NCBI GenBank assembly: GCA_963701815.1
Contig: CAVPBN010000030.1
Location: forward strand, 1 to 64,000
DNA length: 64,000 nt
From: AP-15 sp963701815
GTDB taxonomy: Bacteria; Pseudomonadota; Alphaproteobacteria; ATCC43930; CGMCC-115725
Reading direction: 5' to 3'
Under the pieces are notes generated by a model. That model was not told where the DNA came from, did not search any database, and was given only the letters and a program-made list of their open reading frames with translations. A program made the position numbers and the translations under genes. This document shows, in pieces, positions 9,666 to 19,276 of this stretch. The first letter of the stretch is position 1. Each line of letters begins with the position of its first letter.

Positions 9666-9714
9666 AACTTATCTGGGTACTATCTGTCAGAATTATTCCA
9701 CTAGAGCGGCACGG

Positions 9715-11020
9715 CTACCAGAGCATCTCCTGCAAGTTTGAAAACGGTGGGATCATCGTGTCGGGGACCGGCAGCATCTCGCGGTCCCAATCCTCCCACA
9801 TGCCGCGCAGCTCGCTCAGCAGGTCGGGGCGTTTCTTAGCCATGTCGTCGCGCTCGCGCGGGTCCCAGCCGATGTCGAACAGGTATTCCCGGTCGCTCAC
9901 CTTCAGATATTTCCAGTCGCCGCGGCGGACGGCGCGCTGGCTGCGGTTGGCCATCCGCCAGTAGAGCGTGCGCTCGCCCGCCGGCGCCCGGCCGGTCAGG
10001 ACCGGCAGCAGGTCCCTGCCGTCCAGCGGATAAGCTGCATCGGGCACGACACCGGCGGCGGCGAGGCAGGTCGCGGTCAGGTCCATCGTGATGCATACCT
10101 GGTCGATGACCTGACCCGCTTGGATTTGGCCCGGCTGCCAGACGATCTGCGGCACCCGCAGACCGCCCTCCAAGAGGTCCCATTTGCGGCCGACAAAGGG
10201 CCAGATGTTCGAATACCGCTCACCGCCATTGTCGCTGGTGAAGATGATGAGCGTGTCCTTGCCGCGAGCGACGGACCGCGTCGGCGACCCGGCCGATCCC
10301 GGCATCGAGGATCTGCATCATCTCGCCATAGATGCGCGGGCTGCCGCCCTCCATGATTTCCGCCCGATCCACCTCGCGCCGGCGCGCCGCCTTCTCGACC
10401 GAGGGCGCCGACCACGGCCAGTGCGGCGCGTTGTAATGCAGGCTGAGGAAATAGGGCGAGGGGGCGGCCCCAGCAGCTTGGACGAACGCGACGGCGCGCT
10501 CGCTCAACAGATCGGTGACATAGCCCGCCCGCTCGACCGGCAATTCGCCTTCGTAAAGGTCGGGTTCGCCTCCCTCGCCTTTATGCGTGTAATAGCCGGT
10601 AAAGCCGCCCATGATGCCGAAGAATTCGTCGTAACCGCTCTTTAAGGGACCGTATTTCGGCAGGAACCCGAGATGCCATTTCCCGATCAGCGCGGTCTTA
10701 TAGCCGGCGGCGCGCAGCAGCGACGGCAGGGTCGGAAAACCGGGAGGGATGCCCATCTCCGGCTCGTCGCGGTTGGCCGGGCGCAACGGCTCGACGAGGC
10801 CGAGCTTCAGGCGGTACTGGTAGCGTCCGGTGATCATCGCGACCCGCGTATTGGTGCATAAGGGCGCGTTGGCGTAGGCCTGGGTAAACCGGACCCCTTC
10901 GCCGGCGAGCCGGTCGAGCGCCGGGGTGCGGTAACCGGTCTGCCCGGTGCAGCCGAGATCCGCGTAGCCGCAATCGTCAACGACGATGAAGATGATGTTC
11001 GGGCGATCCGGGCTGGTCAT
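9715..11020 (-). pseudogene. Sulfatase (alkaline phosphatase superfamily), split by one frameshift
   Basis: The N-terminal frame (11020 to about 10265) begins MTSPDRPNIIFIVVDD with metal ligands Asp15/Asp16 and has the active-site cysteine Cys55 in LCTNTRVAMITGRYQ. The C-terminal frame (about 10265 to 9715) continues with TLIIFTSDNGGERYSNIWPF, the second metal site. Removing one base near 10265 joins RVADAVRRS to GKDTL and gives a 434-residue protein of normal family length, so this may be a sequence error rather than true decay. GAGGAG precedes the ATG. The formylglycine motif is unusual: C-T-N-T-R in place of C-x-P/A-x-R. The substrate is unknown. The gene sits between two paralogous cyclase-ATPase genes on the same strand. 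Confidence 0.8.
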
Positions 11021-11092
11021 ATGCGGGCTCCTCGCAAGCTGCTGAAGTCTGAGTGCAAACCTGACACCGGGCAAGTTCGCGTCATCGCCTGC

Positions 11093-14000
11093 TCAGGTCA
11101 GCTCGTCGAGCAGCGCTTTTGCGTCTTCCAGATCGGCGGTGTCGAAGCCCTCGGTGAACCAGCCGTAGACCGGCGCGAGAAGATCGCGGGCCTCCGCACG
11201 GCGACCCTGCTCGCCCCGCAGCCGCGCGAGGCTCGTTGCGGCACGCAGCTCGTAGGCCTTCGCCTGTTGTCTTTGCGCGACGCGAAGCGCCTCTTCGAGG
11301 GCGCTCTGGGCCTCTTCGACCCGGTTAAGACCGAGGAGCGCGATGCCTTCGAGGCGATGAAGCTCCGCATCCCACCGGCATTGGCCAGTTTCTTCCTGTA
11401 GCCTTTGCCCGCCCCTCGTGGCCTCTAAAGCTGCGTCGTAGTTGCCCTGCTGCGTCAGCGCTTCTGCCAGGCTGGCAAGCCCGAAGGGGCGAAACGTCAG
11501 TGCGCCGAGCCTGCTGGCAAGTCCCTCGCGTAAACAGGCGACGGCCTCTTCTAGCGCTCCCTGGGCGCTCAAGGCGGCGCCGCGCGCGAACCGTGGCTCA
11601 TGTGGCTCATACAGAAACCCCAGCCGCTGCTCGGCCGCCAGCGTCTCTGCCGCGTCAAGCCGTTGCAGCGCCAATTCCGGTTCTCGGCGCTCGACGCGGA
11701 GTAACGCGTTCCAAAGCAGGGCCAGTTCGAGGCTGAACGGGTGAGCGAGCCGCTCGGCCAACGTCAATGCTTCCCCCTGAAGCACCAGCGCCGCCTCGGG
11801 ATATCCCAAGAGCCACTGAGCCTGCGCGCCTATGTAGCGCGCGCAAGCGCCGGGATCGTGCCCGCCATAGAGGAGGCGATGGGAGCGGTGCTGTTCCGGA
11901 TCGTAAAGCTGGCGCCCGATCTCGCTGTGGATGCGGGCTGTTGCCGGCTCGCCGACGTACAGACAGGTCGACCAGGCGCTGTGATGAGCCTGCAGGTATA
12001 ACCCGTCATCCCCCGTGCCTTGCGTCAATTGTAGCAGCCGGTCCGAGAATTTGCGGCATTCGCGCGTTCTGCTACCACCGTTGGCCGATTGCCAAAGGCC
12101 GTAAACTGCCATGAACTGTTGGCAGAGATCGCCTCGCTGCTCGGCGAGCTCGCAGGCGCGGGTGTAGATTTCCGTCGCCCCGCGGGCAGCGAACCCTTCG
12201 GTCGTGAACAGCGACAGGCCGAGGGCCAATTGGAGTTCGATTTCCCGTCCATCGCCAGCCGCGGCTTCGGGAAGTGCCGCCAGCGATGAAAGACCGCGCT
12301 GGAAATCTCGGATCGCTTCAAGATGGGCGGAGCGCTCGGCGGCAAATTGGCCGGCCTTCAACCACTGATCGACCGCGCGCTCGGTATCTCCGGCTTCGGT
12401 CAAGTGATGAGCCTGCAGTTCTGGCTGGCGCTCGACGAGATCGGCGAAATGCTGTTCCAGCGCCGCCGCGGCGCGAGCGTGCAATTCCTGGCGGCGCCCA
12501 CGCAACAGGGTCGAGTAGGCGGCGTCCTGCACCAGCGCGTGCTTGAACAGGTAGGAGGCGTGCGGGGCCGTGCCGCGACAGAACAGCAATCCCACATCGC
12601 CAAGCTGATCCAATGCGGTTCGCAGCTCGTTCTCAGGACGCTGCGCGACGGGCTCGATCAGTTCATAGGTAAACTCGCGGCCGAGGACGGCGCCGATTTG
12701 CGCGACCTCCTTGGCCGCCGGCCCGAGCCGGTCGAGCCGCGCCAACAGCGAGGCATGTAACGTCGCAGGCACCGAAAGCGCGGCAAGCGATGCCGCTCCC
12801 AGCACCGCAGCAACTCGGTCTCCCTGCGCGACGCTCTCCAGCACCGCCTTGGTCAATTCCTCGACAAACAGCGGCACCCCGTCGGTGCGCTCGACGATCT
12901 CCGCGACGATCTCGGCGGTGAGCCGGCATTGCCGGCCAGCTTGTGCACCAGCGCTTCGCCGTCGCGTTCGCCGAGCCGATTGAGCGGCAAACTCGTGACG
13001 TGGGCGCGGCCGCCCCAGGGCGGCTGAAATTCCGAACGAAAGGTGATCGCCAGCAGCACCGGCAGATGCCGCACCCGGTCGACGGTCAGATCCAATAGTT
13101 CGCGCGAGGTCGGGTCGATCCAGTGGGCGTCCTCGAACACCATCAGCACCGGCCGATGCCGCGTCTGGGCTTCGAGCTGGCTGAGCAATGCCTCGAACAG
13201 CTTTTCTCGTTTGCGCTGCGGGCTGAGGTTGAGGTCTGCGGCGGAACTTGGCAGCGAAAGCAGCTCGCTCAACAACGCGAAATCGTCGTCATCCTCCGCG
13301 CCCGCGGCGAGCAATGCCCGCTGTTTGCCGAGCTTGGCTTCGACGGTGTCGTCGCGGGCAAACCCGGCGGCGCGTTCGAGCTGCGCGATGAACGGGTGGA
13401 GCGCGCTGTCCTGGTGGTGCGGCGAGCAGAAATAGCGCAGTCGCGTATGCGGATCGGTTCCAATGTGTTCAGACAACGCCGCCGTGAGCCGCGACTTGCC
13501 GATGCCCGGTTCTCCGGAGATCAGCACCACCCGTCCTTCGCCGCCCTTGACCTGTTGCCAGCGGCGGACAAGCAGCTCGATCTCCTCCTCACGCCCGACA
13601 AGCGGCGTCTCCCCCGAGCGCAGTGCCTCGAAGCGGCTCAACATCCCGCTCTCGCCAATGACCCGCCAGGTACGTTGCGTCTCCGCGAAGCCGGCGAGCG
13701 CTTGCGGTCCGAGATCCTCCAGGTGGAACAATCCGCCGATCTGCCGGCGCGTCGCTTCGCCTATGACCAGGGTGTTCGGCGCGGCCAACCCCTGCAGCCG
13801 GGCTGCGAGGTTCGGAGTCTCACCGACGACGCCGCGCTCCTGTGCGGCACCCTCGCCGATCAGATCGCCGACCACGGCAATCCCGGTGGCGATGCCGAGC
13901 CGCACCCGCAAATCCTGTCGCGCCGGCAATCGGCCGACCGCCTCGATCACCGCCAGCCCAGCGCGTACCGCACGCTCAGCATTGTCCTCGTGCGCTTGCG

Positions 14001-14424
14001 GATAGCCGAAATAGATCAGGACGCCGTCGCCCATGTACTTGGCGACAAAGCCGTCAAACCTGGCGACGGCCTCGGCGACCGCGCGGTGGTAGCCGCCGAT
14101 CAACTCGCGAAGATCCTCCGGGTCATGACGGGTCGACAGCGCCGTCGAGCCGACCAGATCGCAGAACATCACCGTCAGCTGCCGGCGTTCGGCTTCGGCC
14201 GGCGCCACTGCATCGCGGGATGCCGGCGTCTGGGCGGCGGGCGCCGCGCCGAGCGCGGCGACGGCGTCGAGCAACCGCCGGCGATGGCCGACCAAGGTGA
14301 CGCCGAGGTCCTTCAGATCCTCGGCCGTCAAGCTGGGCAACACCCTTTCGTCGATCTCGTTCGCGCGGAACGCCGGTTCGTATCGCTCAAGTCCGCGCTT
14401 CCGCAGCAAATCCGCGACATTCAT
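11093..14424 (-). pseudogene. SAM / class III cyclase / ATPase / TPR-like signalling protein, split by one frameshift
   Basis: This is a paralogue of the protein at 6022-9432 with the same architecture: SAM domain (1-60), cyclase with Asp89 in FCDLVGS and KYMGDG, AAA-type ATPase with GEPGIGKS, and a long helical C-terminus. The reading frame breaks near 12925: the first part runs to LAGNAG, and the next frame resumes with LTAEIVAEIVERTDG, exactly where the paralogue reads MVAEIVERTDGVPLF. Adding one base restores 1110 residues. The start is the ATG at 14424. Cyclase residues look intact, so the protein would be active if the indel is an artefact. The two copies and the sulfatase between them form a co-directional block. 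Confidence 0.83.
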
Positions 14425-14693
14425 CGCCGACACTCGCCAAAGATGCGAACGACCGCAGTGTCTTACGCTGTTGTCTGGATAGCCAGCCGTGAGACCGCGC
14501 GTCGAACGATCAGCTTGATGGCGGGAGATTGGCACAACCGTTGCCGGCGTGCGAGGATATCCCGGCAAAGAAGTACGCCTGAGCCGAGGGCCAACCCGAC
14601 CCGAAAGGCGCCCGGGTCAAATTGACCCTCGGCGGCAAATTCCTCCCATATGAGGAGCATCGACAACGCCGCGTTGCGGCGGAGGGACCGCGG

Positions 14694-15467
14694 ATGGATA
14701 TGATCGATTTGAATTGCGACATGGGCGAGAGCTTCGGCGCCTGGACCATGGGCAGCGACGCCCTGATGCTGAAGCTGGTCTCCTCGGCCAATGTCGCCTG
14801 CGGCTTTCACGGCGGCGACCCGCTGGTGATGTTCGAGACGGTGCGCCAGGCCAAGGAAAACGGCGTCGGCATCGGCGCGCATCCGAGCTTTTTCGATGTC
14901 TGGGGCTTTGGCCGGCGGATGATCCAGGGCGAGACGCCGGAAGACATCGAAAAAATCGTCGTCTACCAGATCGGCGCGCTGGAGGGCGTGGCGCGCGCCG
15001 TCGGTCACCGGGTCGGCCACGTCAAGGCGCACGGCACGCTCGCCAACCTCGCCGCGATCGACCGGCCGACCGCATTGGCGATCGGCCGGGCCGTCGCCGA
15101 TACCGACCGCGAACTGATCTATGTCGTGATGGCCGGCACCGAACTCGAACGCGCGGCCGGCGAACTGGGCCTCAGAATGGCGCGCGAGATCTATGCCGAC
15201 CGCGCTTATGACGACACCGGCAATCTCGTGTCGCGCAAATTGCCGGGTGCGGTCCTGCACGATGCCGAGGACGCCGCACGGCGGGTCCAGGCGATGGTGC
15301 GCGAGGGGGCGATCATCAGCGATTCCGGCAAGCGCATCCCGGTCGCGATCGACACGGTCTGCGTCCACGGCGACAACCCGGCGGCCGTCGCGATGGCCGA
15401 GCGGGTGCGCGACAGGCTCGAACAGGCCGGGATCGCGATCCGGCCGATGGCGCAGACCATCCCTTAG
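14694..15467 (+). CDS. pxpA: 5-oxoprolinase subunit PxpA (LamB/YcsF family)
   Basis: The 257-residue protein begins MDMIDLNCDMGESFG and contains NVACGFHGGDP, IGAHPSFFD and VKAHGTLAN, all signatures of the LamB/YcsF family. In characterised bacteria PxpA works with PxpB and PxpC in ATP-dependent cleavage of 5-oxoproline to glutamate; the B and C subunits are not in this window. A good ribosome site (GGAGGGA) precedes the ATG at 14694. The gene is divergent from the cyclase gene and its end overlaps the end of the MFS gene by four bases. Some homologues act on other lactams, so the substrate is a family-level inference. Confidence 0.85.
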   Translation: MDMIDLNCDMGESFGAWTMGSDALMLKLVSSANVACGFHGGDPLVMFETVRQAKENGVGIGAHPSFFDVWGFGRRMIQGETPEDIEKIVVYQIGALEGVARAVGHRVGHVKAHGTLANLAAIDRPTALAIGRAVADTDRELIYVVMAGTELERAAGELGLRMAREIYADRAYDDTGNLVSRKLPGAVLHDAEDAARRVQAMVREGAIISDSGKRIPVAIDTVCVHGDNPAAVAMAERVRDRLEQAGIAIRPMAQTIP

Positions 15468-16642
15468 CGCCGCGCCGGCGGCGCCGGGTCGGCGCGAAGC
15501 CGCAGCAAGGCGAGCGCGCCGAGGGCGGCGAGGCTGAGCCCGGCCGACACGATCAGCGCGCCGAGCCCGATCCGGCTCATCAGCAGGCCGAACAACAATG
15601 GCGCCGCGGCGGTCGTCACCCGCGCCGGAGCGATGATGATGCCGGTGCGCCGACCGTAGCCGACCGGGCCGTACAGGGCCAATGGCAGGGTCCCGCGGGA
15701 GATCGTCAACAGACCGTTGCCGCCGCCGTGCAACAGCGCAAAAGCGGCGGCGGCCGGTGCGCCGAACAAGCCCAGCAGCGCCGCGCCGAGCGGGTGCAGG
15801 ACGAGCGCGATCCGGGTCGAGACCAGCGGATGCATCCGCTTCAGCACGCCGAACTCGAACAGCCGCGCCGCGACCTGCGCCGGCCCCATCAGGGCCGAGG
15901 CGGCGATCGCCGCCGGCGCCGAGGCGCCGGCCAGCTGCAGCAGATATGGCAGGTGCGCCGCCATGGCGCCCGTCGTAAAGCCGACGGCGCCGAACACAAA
16001 ACCCAGCACGACCATGCCGTTGGCATTGCCGGCCGCGGCCGGCGCCGGCGCCGCCCCGACCAGCGGGGCGGGCGGTCGCGGGATCAGCAACCGGTTGACC
16101 GGCAGACAGATGACGAGGTTCAGCGCGGCCCAGCCCAGGCATGCGCCGCGCCAGCCGAATGCATGGTCGAGCCAGGCCGAAAGCGGCCAGCCGACGGTGC
16201 TGGCGAACCCGGCGATCAAGGTAATGCCGGTGATGGCGCTGCGCGCCTCGCGGCCATAGATCGCGGTCAGCGCGGCAAAGGCCGGATCGTAAAGCCCCAA
16301 CGCCATGCCGAGACCCAGCACCGCCCAGGCGCCGGCGAGCGCGATCGGCCCCCCGGCGAGGCCGAGCCAAACGAGCCCGGCCGCCAGCACCAGGTTCGAC
16401 AGCATCAGCACGCCGCGCCCGCCGTTGCGGTCGATCGCCCGGCCGATCGCCGGCCCCAACGCCGCCTGCAACAGCAGCGAGGCCGAGAAAAAGCCGAAAA
16501 ACAGCGATTTCGGCACCTGCAGGGCGGCGGCGATCGGCTCGGCCAGGATCGCCGGCAGATAATAGCTCGACGCCCAGGCCAGGGTCTGCGTCGTCCCGAG
16601 CGCCGCGACGGTCACGGTCTTGCGGGTCGGCCCGAAGCGCAT
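15464..16642 (-). CDS. MFS transporter
   Basis: The 392-residue protein has about 12 hydrophobic segments. The loop after helix 2 (GPAIGRAIDRNGGRGVLM) matches the MFS motif A region, and the N-terminal TVTVAALGTTQTLAWASSYYLPAI resembles the OFA/YnfM-like MFS branch. The ATG at 16642 follows GGGGAGGG. It ends convergently with pxpA. The substrate cannot be inferred from sequence alone. Confidence 0.82.
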   Translation of the reverse strand: MRFGPTRKTVTVAALGTTQTLAWASSYYLPAILAEPIAAALQVPKSLFFGFFSASLLLQAALGPAIGRAIDRNGGRGVLMLSNLVLAAGLVWLGLAGGPIALAGAWAVLGLGMALGLYDPAFAALTAIYGREARSAITGITLIAGFASTVGWPLSAWLDHAFGWRGACLGWAALNLVICLPVNRLLIPRPPAPLVGAAPAPAAAGNANGMVVLGFVFGAVGFTTGAMAAHLPYLLQLAGASAPAAIAASALMGPAQVAARLFEFGVLKRMHPLVSTRIALVLHPLGAALLGLFGAPAAAAFALLHGGGNGLLTISRGTLPLALYGPVGYGRRTGIIIAPARVTTAAAPLLFGLLMSRIGLGALIVSAGLSLAALGALALLRLRADPAPPARR

Positions 16643-16839
16643 CGCCACCTTTCGCGGCCCTCCCCGCTCAAATCGAACAAGCTGCCGTTCCGCCGTCGTC
16701 GGCCACGGTTCCCCCGCGCCGGGCTGCCGGTTACTATGCGGGGACACGAGCGCGATGGGTACCGGCTTGGCCGTCACGATGCCATCGGCCGGGAAAAATC
16801 GCAGGTCGGGCTACGCCGCCGTTTCGGAGATTTGCAAGC

Positions 16840-17877
16840 ATGGCCGAAATCCTTCTGCCGACCACCGTCGTCGGCAGCTATCCACAGCCCGACTGGCTGA
16901 TCGATCGCGACAAGCTGACCCATCAAGGACCGGTGCGGGTGCGCGCCCGGGAATTGTGGCGGGTCGCCGAGCCCTGGCTCGAACAGGCGCAGGACGATGC
17001 GACGGTGCTGGCGATCCGCGACATGGAGCGGGCCGGCATCGACATCCTCACCGACGGCGAGATCCGCCGCGAAAGCTATTCGAACCGGTTTGCGACCGCT
17101 CTTTCGGGGGTCGACATCGACCATCCGGCAGAAGTTCGCGGCCGGTCGAGCGGCACCGTCGTGGTGCCGCGCATCGTCGGCCCGATCCGCCGGCAGCGGC
17201 CGGTCGAGGTGCGCGACGTCGAATTCCTGCGCCGCCACACCGACCGCACGATCAAGATCACGATCCCCGGCCCGTTCACGATGTCGCGTCAGGCCAAGAA
17301 CGAGTTCTACCGCGACGAGGAAGAGCTGGTCATGGATTACGCCGCCGCGGTCAACGCCGAACTCCGCGACCTGAAGGCGGCCGGGGCAGACGTGATCCAG
17401 CTCGACGAGCCCTGGGTGCAGGCGCGGCCGGAGGAGGCGCGGCGGCTCGCCTTGCCGGCGATCGACCGGGCGTTCGCCGGCATCCCCGGCCCGACCGCGC
17501 TGCATCTCTGCTTCGGCTATGCCTATGTCGCCAGCAACAAGCCCTCCGGCTATTCGTTTTTGCCGGAGCTCGTCGGCACGGTCGCCGGGCAGATCTCGAT
17601 CGAGGCGGCGCAGCCTGACCTCGATCTGGCGACCCTCGACGGGCTCGGCGACAAGACCGTGATCTTCGGCGTCATCAGCATGGGCGACCCGCAACCGGAA
17701 ACGCCGGAAACCGTCGCCGCCCGCATCCGCCGGGCGCTCGAACACATCCCGCCGGAACGGCTGATCCCGGCCCCCGATTGCGGCATGAAGTACATCCCGC
17801 GCGAGACCGCCTTCGCCAAACTCAAGGCGCTGGCCGACGGCGCCGCCATCGTCCGCCGCGAGCTGACCGGCGGCTAG
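16840..17877 (+). CDS. Cobalamin-independent methionine synthase-like protein (MetE C-terminal domain family)
   Basis: This 345-residue protein corresponds to the catalytic C-terminal barrel of MetE without the N-terminal half. Zinc-ligand positions are visible: HLC in TALHLCFGY, Glu in QISIEAAQ, and Cys in APDCGMKY. VIQLDEPWVQ is the conserved substrate loop. Stand-alone proteins of this type transfer methyl groups from varied donors, not always methyl-tetrahydrofolate, so it should be called a MetE-family methyltransferase rather than methionine synthase proper. Its TAG stop lies inside the left inverted repeat of the element at 17871-18161, so the last residues (TGG) may have been reset by that insertion. 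Confidence 0.83.
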   Translation: MAEILLPTTVVGSYPQPDWLIDRDKLTHQGPVRVRARELWRVAEPWLEQAQDDATVLAIRDMERAGIDILTDGEIRRESYSNRFATALSGVDIDHPAEVRGRSSGTVVVPRIVGPIRRQRPVEVRDVEFLRRHTDRTIKITIPGPFTMSRQAKNEFYRDEEELVMDYAAAVNAELRDLKAAGADVIQLDEPWVQARPEEARRLALPAIDRAFAGIPGPTALHLCFGYAYVASNKPSGYSFLPELVGTVAGQISIEAAQPDLDLATLDGLGDKTVIFGVISMGDPQPETPETVAARIRRALEHIPPERLIPAPDCGMKYIPRETAFAKLKALADGAAIVRRELTGG

Positions 17878-18161
17878 CTGTGGTTACTACAAACGTTGTT
17901 CACTGGTTGCGCACCCGGCTTGATGGCCCGTCCCCCTCGATGGGGGAGGGTTGGGTGGGGGTGATCCTTCCGGCCAGGCAGGGTATGATCGCGCAGAGGC
18001 ATCCCATCAGCGTCACAGCCTTCAAGGCCGATGTCCGACACGCGCCCGTGCGGCGAAGGTCGCCGGGCTGGGCGGCCTCACCCCCACCCATACCCTCCCC
18101 CATCAAGGAGGAGGGCAATTGGCCCAACGTGAACAACCTTCGTAGCAACGACAGCTAGCCG
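17871..18161. mobile_element. MITE-like element with 33-bp terminal inverted repeats
   Basis: Positions 17871-17903 and the reverse complement of 18129-18161 match at 29 of 33 bases by my count. The inside has no credible gene but carries two oppositely oriented copies of the G-rich palindromic repeat (about 17930-17965 and 18080-18115). I see no clear target-site duplication. The left arm contains the stop codon of the preceding gene. The element accounts for almost the whole 17878-18203 gap. Confidence 0.65.
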
Positions 18162-18203
18162 GCGCCAACTGGGGCTAACGAGAAAAGACCTGGAGGATTG
18201 ATC

Positions 18204-18551
18204 ATGGCGGTCGGCTACCGTTACACGCTGGAGCAGCAGCAGAACGGCTGGTGGCTCGTACGTTTTCCGGAGATCCCGGAAGCGCTGACCGAAGGCGAAA
18301 CCGAAGAGGCAGCGCATGACAGCGCCATCGATTGCATGATGGCGGCGTTGGCCGGCTATGTGAAGGCCGGCCGGCCGATTCCGCGGCCTTCGCCGTCGGG
18401 TCCGGGATCGTACCGCGCCGTGCTGCCGTCGTGGTCACGCGAAAATGGCGCTCGCGACGATGCGGGTAGTGGTACGAACCCGACAGATGGCGTGCCCGTT
18501 GGGCGGACCATAAAACTCGAGATTGCTTCGTCGCTCCGCTCCTCGCAATGA
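18204..18551 (+). pseudogene. HicB-like antitoxin, C-terminus disrupted
   Basis: The first 75 or so residues (VGYRYTLEQQQNGWWLVRFP, then EALTEGETEEAAHDSAIDCM) form a recognisable HicB-type antitoxin domain. Normal HicB proteins go on to a DNA-binding helix-turn-helix. Here the frame is lost after RAVLPSWSR: a shifted frame reads KMALATMR, which resembles the expected AKLALYRAMR, and the visible frame then runs into a palindromic repeat and stops. No HicA toxin is present upstream or downstream. A good ribosome site (GGAGGA) precedes the ATG. Most likely this is a relic of a toxin-antitoxin pair trimmed by repeats. Confidence 0.6.
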
Positions 18552-18593
18552 CAACCGCTAACGGACTTCATTGCGAGCGCAGCGAAGCAATCT
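18520..18593. repeat. REP-like inverted pair
   Basis: A unit reading GATTGCTTCGTCGCTCCGC...GCAATG at about 18522-18550 is followed by its near reverse complement, CATTGCGAGCGCAGCGAAGC..., at about 18569-18592. This is a widespread bacterial palindromic repeat type and forms the end of the broken HicB reading frame. Confidence 0.65.
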
Positions 18594-18701
18594 CTACGTC
18601 GGGTACCAGAACCAAGTGTCTGATCCATACCATTAGCGATTGAGCAATCCGGCGGTCGGCGTCGTCGCCTGTCCCCTGTTCAGATGCAGCGGGATTGTGC
18701 A

Positions 18702-19112
18702 CTACCGCTCGGCCGGGACGATCATCTTGCCGATCGGCCACAGGGCGAGGCCGGCGAGCTTCAGGTGCGCCCAGGCGAAGGGCAGACCGATGATCGTGAT
18801 CGCCAGCAGCACGGCCGTGATCAGGTGGCCGAGCGCGAGCCACCAGCCGGCGAAGACCAGCCAGATCAGATTGCCGAGGACCCCGAACGGGCCGGTCCCA
18901 AAATCCTGATGCCCGGTGTATTCGGCGCGCGAGACCGCCTGCTGGCCAAACGGCAGCAACGCGTAGAGAGCGATGTTGAAGGCCGCCCGCGTCCACGGCA
19001 GGCCGATGATCGTGATCGCCATGATCAGCGCGGCAACCAGCCACCCGGCCGCCATCCACGCGCCGCCGAACACGATCCACAGCAGATTGAGCAGCAGCTT
19101 CAGAGGCGGCAT
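18702..19112 (-). CDS. YccF domain-containing inner membrane protein
   Basis: The 136-residue membrane protein has two similar halves. Each contains the YccF signature: ITIIGLPWTRAAFNIALYAL in the first half and ITIIGLPFAWAHLKLAGLAL in the second, each followed by a glycine-containing loop. Length and duplication agree with YccF (about 150 residues). The start is the ATG at 19112. The function of the family is not established. It is divergent from the aminotransferase at 19277, and the 164-base gap between them presumably holds both promoters. Confidence 0.83.
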   Translation of the reverse strand: MPPLKLLLNLLWIVFGGAWMAAGWLVAALIMAITIIGLPWTRAAFNIALYALLPFGQQAVSRAEYTGHQDFGTGPFGVLGNLIWLVFAGWWLALGHLITAVLLAITIIGLPFAWAHLKLAGLALWPIGKMIVPAER

Positions 19113-19276
19113 GGCCCGACAATCGTCCGGAGCGCGCCGCGGCGCAACCGCTTGCACCCGCTCGCCGTCGCGGTCCCCCCGCAACGGACGGGACGGGGTC
19201 GAGGCGCTGATGCGGATTGTCGGGGGCGGGCGGTGCGGATAGGGTATCGCCGAGGCAAGGCGTATAGGAGCGCGCG

